64,000 nt of DNA from Biscogniauxia marginata (lineage: Eukaryota; Ascomycota; Sordariomycetes; Xylariales; Xylariaceae), in NCBI GenBank assembly GCA_022695795.1, contig MU404075.1, forward strand, positions 419,548 through 483,547, written 5' to 3'. Position 1 is the stretch's first letter. Each line of letters begins with the position of its first letter. Below the pieces are notes generated by a model. That model was not told the origin of the DNA and did not search any database. It saw only the letters and a program-made list of their open reading frames with translations. The position numbers and the translations under genes were made by a program. Of this stretch, positions 56,055 through 64,000 are shown piece after piece.

Positions 56055-57911
56055 ATGGATCCTGGGCGACGTGCTATGATAAATGGCCGTAAGTCACCCC
56101 CTCGCCGTGACATAACTTCTCCTAGACGTGATCCCAATACTAGGATCACGAAGCCCGCGAAAACAACCCAGAACACACCGAAGAGTGCCGCAAATCAAAC
56201 CTATCTTAGCTCCGATGAGCAGTCGCGGCAGTTTGTAGCCGACGAAGACAAATTTGTGCTCAAGCAGTCAAAGAAGAAGGCCGACATTCGCGTTAGAGAG
56301 GGACGAGCAAAGCCCATCGATCTCCTTGCGTTCAACCTCCGATACATCGACACCGATCGCGATGTCTTTGACGACGACGATGCTGATTGCGAAATCGATG
56401 TCCCTGCACCTATTGCCGTCGTAGATGGACTAAAGGAGGCAGAGCTGCAGGAACTGGATGCGGAAATTACCTCCTTCCACACACTCGAGACAAACAGGAG
56501 GAATAGGGAATACTGGACGGCGTTGAAGACGCTGGCGACAGAAAGGAGACAGAGGCTGAAGCCGATGGGACCCGAGGAACGTGCTGTGAGCTCTGTCATC
56601 TCCGACGTGGATAAGATATTAGGGCCCAAGAACCTTGAGCAGTTAGAGAAGCTTGAAGACCAGATCCAGGCGAAGCTACGTTCCGATGAAGTGATGGATA
56701 CCGACTACTGGGAGCAGCTGCTCAAGAGTTTATTGATCTTTAAAGCTAAGGCTAGACTCAAGGCCATCTATGAGACTATCAAGGAGCACCGGATCAGGCT
56801 GCTAAAGGAACGAGATCCCGAGAAGGCTAAGGCGCTTGCTGGTAGCGAGCCATCTCGCACAGCGGCTGGTGTTGACTGGAGCGAAGAACCTGCAAAACCT
56901 AGCTCTAACCCCAAATCAAATGTTGCGGTAATTTCGTCTGCTACCGCGAGCAATGCGCCACCTCCCGGCACTGCGCGTTTCGCCTCTAGTGGAAATGAAG
57001 ACTTTTCCCAGGCAACGAAGGCCCTATATGACCGGGAGGTTGCTCGAGGAATCAACGAGAACGAGGAGATCTTTACGGCTGAGGAGACGGTACCGAGCGC
57101 TGCAAAGCCGCAGTGGGCAGACAAGTACCGGCCCCGGAAACCACGATATTTCAACCGTGTGCAGATGGGTTACGAATGGAACAAGTACAACCAGACTCAC
57201 TACGACCATGACAACCCTCCGCCAAAGGTGGTCCAAGGTTATAAATTCAACATATTCTACCCGGACCTGATCGACAAGACTAAGGCACCCACCTTCAAGA
57301 TAATCCGAGAGCATGGGAGGAGAAGGGGCGAATCTTTTGCACCTGCGGGCGAGGAGGATACATGTTTGATTCGTTTTATTGCCGGGCCTCCGTATGAGGA
57401 CATTGCTTTTCGAATCGTCGACCGCGAATGGGATTACAGCGCAAAGAAGGAGAGGGGTTTCAAGAGCAGCTTTGACAAGGTATGCACTTTTTGATTTTGC
57501 TTTTTTGTGGTTTTTTTTTAGATCGAAGATGCAACGGCGAAATGTCCATCCCACGTGGTAGGAGGAAAGGGAGGGGCGGGGCGGTTCAACTCGTGCGAAA
57601 AGAGACCGGTGTCAAGAGTGTGGCAAACTCGCGGCGTCTATGGTCTCATTCTATTTGATGGCCTCATGGATCAAGCCCCCAGCCACGTCTGTTACAACCG
57701 CTTGACGCGCGGGAGTGCTCCTAAGCCTCTCCGCTCGGCACCCCTCCTGTTCCTGAACGACCCCTGGTCCATGCCTTCGCTAATCTCCATACCCGCAGGG
57801 CATCCTCCAACTTCACTTCCAGTTCAAAAAGGTAAAAGCTTCAACTACTAGCACCCTTCATTTACGGAACGGGCACGCTAACGGGTCACGCAGATCTACT
57901 ACCGAAAATAG
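56055..57911 (+). CDS. Cactin-family splicing factor, 491 aa
   Basis: Exons 56055-57479, 57799-57831 and 57894-57911. The final two exons are only 33 and 18 nt and encode GILQLHFQFKK and IYYRK, reconstructing the invariant Cactin C-terminus. The N-terminal 40 residues are basic and Pro-rich. The Cactin middle domain begins at about 55-60 (RQFVADEDKFVLKQSKKKAD, AFNLRYIDTD) and extends to about 250 (YWEQLLKSLLIFKAKARLK). The C-terminal domain has RKPRYFNRVQMGYEWNKYNQ, GYKFNIFYPDLIDK and CLIRFIAGPPYEDIAFRIVD. Cactin proteins bind the spliceosome and support faithful splicing; in fission yeast the homologue is Cay1. The intron before the 33-nt exon is 319 nt, long for this window. Without it the frame ends four residues into the intron. 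Confidence 0.94.
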
Positions 57912-60538
57912 TCAAAGCTCAATGGATGGTCAGGATGTCAGTAACCAACAAACATGTCAACGGCACAGTGCGGGAGACGGAGACGCCCTCTCATCCCCCT
58001 AGGGCGAGGCCTAATCTAGTTCAATGCTTAGCACAGTACTGCGAAATTCCTTAGCGATAGTAACTCGCAGGCTGTTTAATCACGTTGACTGACTAGCGAC
58101 TGTTCTTGATTCGCCCTGAGTTTGGTGACACAACGCCCGGACAACTACTGCCTCACCTCTTGACTCCTGCCAGATACTACGTCCCGTCACGCTCCCGAGG
58201 AACCTTGTATCATCAACTAGCATCCCTTGAAGCCATAACAAGCTTGTGGGCCTCTAGTTCATGCCATCCTCTGTCTCGTGCGCTGTCAAGGCCATGCTCA
58301 CGCAACCTAGCTAGTCTCCAGAGAACGTAGCGGCCGGGCCCATTATATTTGATCGATTCTAGCACGGTTCTGTGAACAGACCATCAAGTCCCCCTCCCCC
58401 GCGGAATGTAAGGAAACTCTAGCTCGAATTTCTCCTATGCTGTATGTTAGGCTCCTCGCCTGTGCTGCCAGGGTACGCCTTGGACCCCATCCACCCCCTC
58501 CGCAAAACTTGTCTTAGCTCCTTGCGTTGTTGACCGATCCGCCAAGATTTCTAGAAGATGCAGCGATAAGTCTGTAGGCGATAGCGGTCAAGGGGCGATC
58601 ATCTTGTGGACCAGCTCCAGGTCCAAATTAGTAGGGCTGCGAATAGGCCCCAGGCTAGAGCATGTGCAGCAAATGATTGGTTGCATTTTGGCGAAATGTT
58701 GCCAGAAGCCCACGGTGATGCAAGCAACCGATGGCGGGAAGAGAGCCTTGAGTGCCGCTTCTATGCCGCGTGCCGGGCTTTCTAGATGACTTGCTTTTTT
58801 CTTTTTTCTTTTTTAGCTGACGGCATAGGAAAATGGCAGCTCACAATAGCCTTGTCTATGTGGCTGATGTATTATTAGCCCGCTACGTTTTGCCTTTCAC
58901 ATCGGTTGTGGGGGGGTTGTCTCGGATGCCAGATGTTCGCCCGTCATCCTGCGAGGCCTCTGTAGTGTTAGCTGTGGTTCAACTCAGAAGTGCGCTCTTC
59001 CCTTTTCTCCCTCTCCTATCACAAGTGATTATCTCCCCGAGCCAATGATGTACATGACACCGAATTTTGGCGCACAAAAACGCGCTTCCGTTTGCACAAG
59101 AAACACACCGCATGCTCGTCATGTAGCTGTATGTACAGGGACACAAACGCATACGAACGCAGCACTTACAGCTTCTAGGTACACACATGCATGCTGGATA
59201 TGTATATGTACGTATATATGTATATATGTAGTTTTGTGTATGCATCCATATGTGTGTGCTGAGTAGGATACTACACGCATTTGTGACATGTACGTACGTG
59301 AACAGCCTAGTCCTAGGTTAAGCAGAATTAGATAGGTAGAGGAGAAAAGAGGCCCAGCAACCCTGGAGTAGAGAAGAGGGGAGAGAAAAGCTGAGGCATG
59401 TAAGTGACTAGATGACATAAAAAGTATCCAAGGTACCTGCCTACTTCCATGTGGGTAGGTAACGGTGCAGGTCGTAGCCCGCAGACCAGGCTACGTGATG
59501 TACAGGGGCAAGTACAGGTACAAGGAAGGCGTAGATATACAAGTACCTACTTCCCTCTTGTATATAAATATATATAAATGTGCACAATCCATGTGTGGAG
59601 AGGCGCATGTCTGCCCGTTTCGTCCTAGTCTGCCTACATGGTACCGAACATGATACCTACATACATACCTCAGTAGTGATAGGGCCAGATTGGCGGGCTA
59701 GCAGAGGTACCTGGGTACAGTGCCCTGACTGGCTTCTCTCCCCTAATCGTAGACTCACACCCCTACCACACTGACGACTTACATGTCACGGTACGCCCAG
59801 CCCAGCACGTCGGACCAGGGCCATGCACGCTCTCTACCAATCTCCTGCCCGCGTCCTTGTAATTCCCATTTCCTACCTTTACCGGATTGGGCACCCGCTG
59901 ATCTGCGTTCTACACACGTACTCGCAAAGTGACATGTCCCCTACGGCATGATGTAGAACCAGCTGTCAGGGCTGCTAGGACTAGATCGATTCCAGATACA
60001 GACCTCCATACAAGAGCGAGCACAGAGGCTGGATCACAATAGGAATACCAGACCTTAATAACCGTCTTCTTGCCTCGACGGCACGCACACACCAGACACA
60101 CACACACGCACCCACTCTTACACAACACCACACCTGACCCAGCAAAATTCAACCACCAGCCCGGCTTCAACTCCACACGAGTAACGGCAGCTTGAACCTG
60201 TTACCACAAAAGCCCATGCCAGCGCAGAAAATAAAAATAAAAACTGCACTTACACTGTTGTTTCCCCCCCTCCATCTTTGTTTCTACCCGCTGCCCACTC
60301 GCCCTCTTCACCTCTGCGCACCAATCCGGACCGTACCCTACGTCCAACCCGTGCCCTCAGAGAACAATCCTCTTCATCTCGTCGTTTCCGTCGACCTGAC
60401 TTCGACTGCCTCTGCTTGACATACATCCATCCTCCCATTCCTCCTCTCTGCCTGGTCCCCCCCCCGTCTCCCGTCCCCCTCCAAGGTCCTGTTTCCTCGC
60501 GGGACTGAAACAGGCATCCGGCCTTGAAGCTGCTCGGG
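57912..60538. other. Long spacer and 5' leader of the forkhead gene
   Basis: About 2.6 kb. It contains a TATG/TATA-rich run (about 59190-59235), a CA-rich run (about 60085-60120) and long C/T-rich stretches at 60250-60500 that look like a pyrimidine-rich leader just before the forkhead ATG. No gene is supported; a 5' untranslated intron is possible but cannot be shown. Confidence 0.45.
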
Positions 60539-62384
60539 ATGCACCAAAGTTTCTGCGACGGCTTACCCGCCGTCTATTCCCAGCCCGCCTCAGCTGCCGA
60601 CCCACGACGGAACTGCACAACGCAATCATCGTCAACAGGCCGCTCGACCGACCTTCCTAGCGTAGACGCCTTCTGTACCCCTTCGCCGGCTTTGCACTCT
60701 CCTAACACCCTGCAGGCCCTTCAGCAACCGCAGTCAACTTCGTTTCCGGCACTCTCTTTCAACGCGGGATTCCAGCCGTATCCGCACCCGTGCCCAGTCC
60801 CGCAGCTTCGCTCTGCTTCTTCTTCCTCCCCGGGCATGTGGCCCACTCCACCATCTACAACGTATGAAGGCGACGATATTGACAGCTACTCCTACCAGAG
60901 CTCACCCACGAGTGCAACCTCTGCTGCCAACCCCTCTCTACAACTCTCTGCTGACCCTTCAACTGCCAGTCCAAGAAGCTGGTCGTCTCCTGAAGCCCAG
61001 CAACTAGGAAGTTTCCCCCAGGGTCTCTGGGAGCCGGAGCGGATGCCTCCTTACGACATTAGAATGTACACCCCATCTTCATACGAAGATCAGTTTCAGC
61101 AGCCAATGGCGGCGGCTCCGTATTCTCAGCCGGGATTCAGCCTGCGCAACAACAACAATTTGCATGCAGGTTCCCCTTTCCACCGGGATGCGCATGCCCT
61201 AGCTCCCGGTGTGCCTGAAAATAATTCTGCTCTGCCCTCTCAAGCTGCCTCGCCTCCCTTAAAAGAAGAATTTGAAGCACCCTATCAGATGCCAGAGGAT
61301 GACGACATGCAAGACCCGGGACAGGTAGACCCGTCAGATGGTGATGACGGCGCCAAGGTTGACGAACCATACGCACAGTTAATCTATCGCGCATTCATGA
61401 GTCGAGATCGACATGCCATGTCACTACAGGAAATTTACCAGTGGTTTCGCGATAACACAGACAAGGCTAAGAGCGAAAGCAAAGGTTGGCAGAACTCTAT
61501 ACGCCATAACCTGAGCATGAACGCTGTAAGTTCTCCTGTTACATCCTTACCATTGAGACCCAAGGTCCACATTTTGGAGTCCAGTATAACCCCTAAATTG
61601 GGCACTGGCTAACTAGGAATTTCCCTTAAAGGCCTTCGTCAAGAGAGATCGGAGACCCAGTCCTGGCGATCCTCTGAATGACTCTGGAGAACCCAAGAAG
61701 TCAACCGAGTGGGTGTTGGAAGACTGGGCTGTACGTGATGGTGTCCAATCTACAACCCGGTATCGCAAGGGAAATCCGAGTCGCAGAGCCGGGGCTGGTT
61801 CACACTTACGATTACACGGTAACCCCTCAGCTCGAGCAAGTTCTGGACGCAAAGGCGGCCTTTCTGCAAGCAGAGCCAGGGCTGCGCATCACAGACGACA
61901 CATGACGCACCATCCTCATCAACTTCGGATGCCGAATTCGCCATTCCTAAACAGTCAACGCGATCCCATGAACGAAGTATTCTACGGTCGTTCTCTTGGA
62001 TATCATTACGACAGCAATACTAGGGATGAGCCTGTTACGCCCCCCGAAACGAACGTGAGCGATAGCATATTCCATGAACCGATGAACCATGCTGGGATAT
62101 CGACCACGAGCGGCGCTCACGGATACGCATACGGCAACCATTCCAATCCTAGTCAGAACAACCCCTATCACCAGCAGCAACGCCCGGAAACAGTGTACTC
62201 TCTAGATGACGTTGCGGGAGTTTACCAACCTGCGGCGCATCCGCCCGCACGTGTCCAGGGCAATGCACCGGTATTGCCGTCCAGTTTTGGTGCACTGTTC
62301 GCGAACACCGATGAGATTAATGATAACAAGGTCGGCTATCTGCACTGGGGCAGTTCAGCAACGGGAAGCACATACCAGCCGTAG
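60539..62384 (+). CDS. Forkhead (winged-helix) transcription factor, 579 aa
   Basis: Exon 1 60539-61525, intron 61526-61631 (GTAAGT...TAAAG), exon 2 61632-62384. The ATG at 60539 is the first in frame. The first about 270 residues are Ser/Pro/Gln-rich. The forkhead domain starts at about 276 (EPYAQLIYRAFMSRDRHAMS) and includes IYQWFRDNTDK and the recognition helix GWQNSIRHNLSMNA (316-329). It continues across the intron as AFVKRDRRPSPGD. The segment STEWVLEDWAVRDGVQSTTR follows, then a basic Arg/His-rich run that may serve as a nuclear signal, then a His/Asn/Gln-rich tail. The splice falls right after the recognition helix, and its correctness is supported by continuation into wing 1. It is a nuclear DNA-binding regulator; the target process is unknown. 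Confidence 0.92.
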
Positions 62385-63172
62385 ACCGGAGTGATCAATG
62401 CAGGCTGCCAAGCAACGCGACCAGCATGTGTTCTGATGCAGGGATGCGAACCAAGGGGGGGCCTCTCCCATCTCTCATATTTCGATGATCTATTCAAATG
62501 TTTTGGATATGGGAGGGGTGGCCTTGGACAATATGGCAGCACTGTTGGGTCTCACTGACTCCATCCATTCCACCTTATACAACTCACAGTTTTCCTTTCT
62601 TTGCCCCGACTTCAACCCCTTTACATACGATTATACCGCTCTTCACCATGGAAGCAACCGAACCCAGATCCTTTCAAGGTGGCAGAGATTCCTGACGACA
62701 AATAGAAGGGGAATAGGCGCGCATGGTTTTAATCGCGATTTAAAACGGTTGATAAATGGCTGAGCGTGGCGTATTTGGCGTCTGCTATCCCGGCTTATAC
62801 GTAAGCATTTCCTGTGCGGCCCAAATTCCAGCCTCCAGGGCGAGAGCAACTCGAAATCTCCGAAGGTTATTGTTGGCCGCGTTGTTGGCAGCTATTTATA
62901 TCACTGCACACGGGCAGGATCCTTGACGATCGATCACCTTGAGACTTGAGAGGGACAAAAAATAGCCTACACTACGAAACAAGCTTTTCTCAGAACTTGG
63001 TTTATTATTGAGAGGCTGGTCTACCTCGTTTGCACATTTCGCTACGGTTTACATGTCGTTGTGGTTTGATCGAGTTCATCACAGCATCGGTGGTTGGTTT
63101 GGACTCATGCTTGTGTCACGCCTCCCCCCTGTCTCCCCCATTCCCCAAGATCATTTTCTGCAATTATTTCGT

Positions 63173-63202
63173 GCGTTGTTGCGTTGCGTTGCGTTGCGTT
63201 GC
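63173..63202. repeat. GTTGC pentanucleotide microsatellite
   Basis: About five units in tandem (GCGTT phase) in the 3' flank of the forkhead gene. Confidence 0.85.
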
Positions 63203-63882
63203 ATGTGCATCTTGCATTTGATTTATTACTCATTTATTATTTATTTGTTCCGCCTTGCTCTTTTTGGGAGAGAGGGCAGAGAGGGATCTTGCCGAGGTGG
63301 ATGGACCAAATGCAGGAAAACCCGAGTTAGAACGGAAGGGCGATACCAGGAAACCAGGGAAAGATACTCCACACGCGCGTAATGTTCTCTTACTCCTTTG
63401 CATCCTCTGACTGGCTAGTAATATGCACTGATTTATGTTTGGATTATCTATCTATCTATGCTGCTTTTTTTTAACAACATATGGGACTAGAGCGATCTGT
63501 TTCGGTTTGTTTTCTCTGATCTATCTCTCTCCTGTTAAGAGGCCAAGCGATATTATTTTTTTCATGACTGCGGGGAAATACGGATGACAGCATCGGAATG
63601 GAGCCTGGAGTTTGGCTAATAGACAGAGGTCCTACCTAGTTAACTAGAGACAGCGAGTTAGGAAAGTATGGTATGGAATGTGGTCTGTAAAAAAAAATTC
63701 CCTCCACCTTTTTTTCTCTCTCTCTCTTGTGTCTGTCTCCTTAATGCTACTTACTGTCCGCGGTACTGCGCCTGCGCTCACTTTCTATTCTTAATTCCTT
63801 CTCTTGCCTTATTCCACGCAAGGCACATCTTAGTTCCTCGTTTCAAAAAGTCAAGAGTGCTACCCCAGCGGGATATCTCATT

Positions 63883-63901
63883 GGGGGGGGGGGGGGGGGG
63901 G
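63883..63901. repeat. G homopolymer, 19 nt
   Basis: Uninterrupted run of G followed 17 nt later by a T run. It may be real, but the exact length is prone to sequencing or assembly error. Confidence 0.8.
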
Positions 63902-64000
63902 CAAATGGTTAAAAATTGTTTTTTTTTTTTTTAGATTGTTGTTTTTTAACGCCCCGTGGCCACATGTTTTGAAAAAAATAATTATAATTTTTATTTTTTT

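Larger units (their letters stand above)
62385..64000. other. 3' flank with simple repeats, no gene seen
   Basis: About 1.6 kb after the forkhead gene. It includes a GTTGC pentamer run (63173-63202), a 19-nt G homopolymer (63883-63901), a 14-nt T run (63919-63932) and AT-rich sequence in the last 30 nt. Open frames at 63008-63382 and 63668-63934 are low complexity and not supported. Confidence 0.45.

Noticed and set aside
56088..56124. Possible 37-nt intron (GTAAGT...CCTAG) near the Cactin start
   Set aside because: It is too short for a normal fungal intron, and reading through gives a plausible basic N-terminus.
1..64000. tRNA, rRNA, CRISPR or riboswitch features
   Set aside because: I looked for B-box-like TTCGA contexts and regular spaced repeats and found none that fold or repeat convincingly. 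A tRNAscan or Infernal run would settle it.

Overview
The window looks like nuclear DNA of a filamentous ascomycete (Pezizomycotina). Genes have one to six exons with short GT-AG introns, mostly 50-120 nt, starting GTAAGT or GTATGT. Spacers are long and rich in pyrimidine tracts and microsatellites. The protein set is typical of moulds: NmrA-like reductase, DUF7025/AAA ATPase, DUF7918 proteins, MFS permeases, a GH78 enzyme, Cactin, RMD1-type DUF155 protein, MCR1 and a forkhead factor. The first 3.5 kb is extremely AT-rich and carries two diverged copies of one repeat that differ largely by C/T and G/A changes. This is the expected mark of repeat-induced point mutation (RIP). No tRNA, rRNA, CRISPR or prokaryotic feature was found. 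The species cannot be named from sequence alone; a Sordariomycete is a guess.

Layout. 1-3540: RIP-degraded LTR-like repeats. 5203-7827 (-): DNAJC11-type J protein whose HPD triad reads YPD. 9085-9623 (-): short-chain dehydrogenase pseudogene. 9806-12622 (-): unknown two-TM protein. 13433-15962 (+): six-exon DUF7025/AAA ATPase. 17684-18049 (+): small disordered protein. 18390-19490 (-): NmrA-like reductase. 20991-22808 (+): DUF155 membrane protein. 25030-28597 (-): 1148-residue disordered protein with a Cys-rich C-terminus. 28.6-35.3 kb: gene-poor stretch with at most one decayed gene. 35313-36607 (-): MCR1.

The metabolic block is 37921-50808: a Gfo/Idh/MocA oxidoreductase (-) head to head with a Dal5-type permease (+), a small Cys/His protein at 44536 (+), then a sugar permease (-) head to head with an intracellular-looking GH78 alpha-L-rhamnosidase (+). 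The last pair reads as an import-and-hydrolyse module sharing a 1.05-kb promoter region.

The right part holds two DUF7918 paralogues in tandem (51938-53127 and 54048-55096, both -), a Cactin homologue (56055-57911, +) with two tiny final exons, and a forkhead factor (60539-62384, +) after a 2.6-kb spacer and leader.

Exon structures were built by hand from splice consensus, frame phase and family conservation; no transcript data were available. Points of most interest are the tandem RIP-degraded repeat, the permease/GH78 pair with a frame anomaly at the first permease junction, the DUF7918 pair with a GC-AG intron and divergent tails, three introns of 3n length without stops, and the two large uncharacterised proteins. 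I see no convincing wholly new system.
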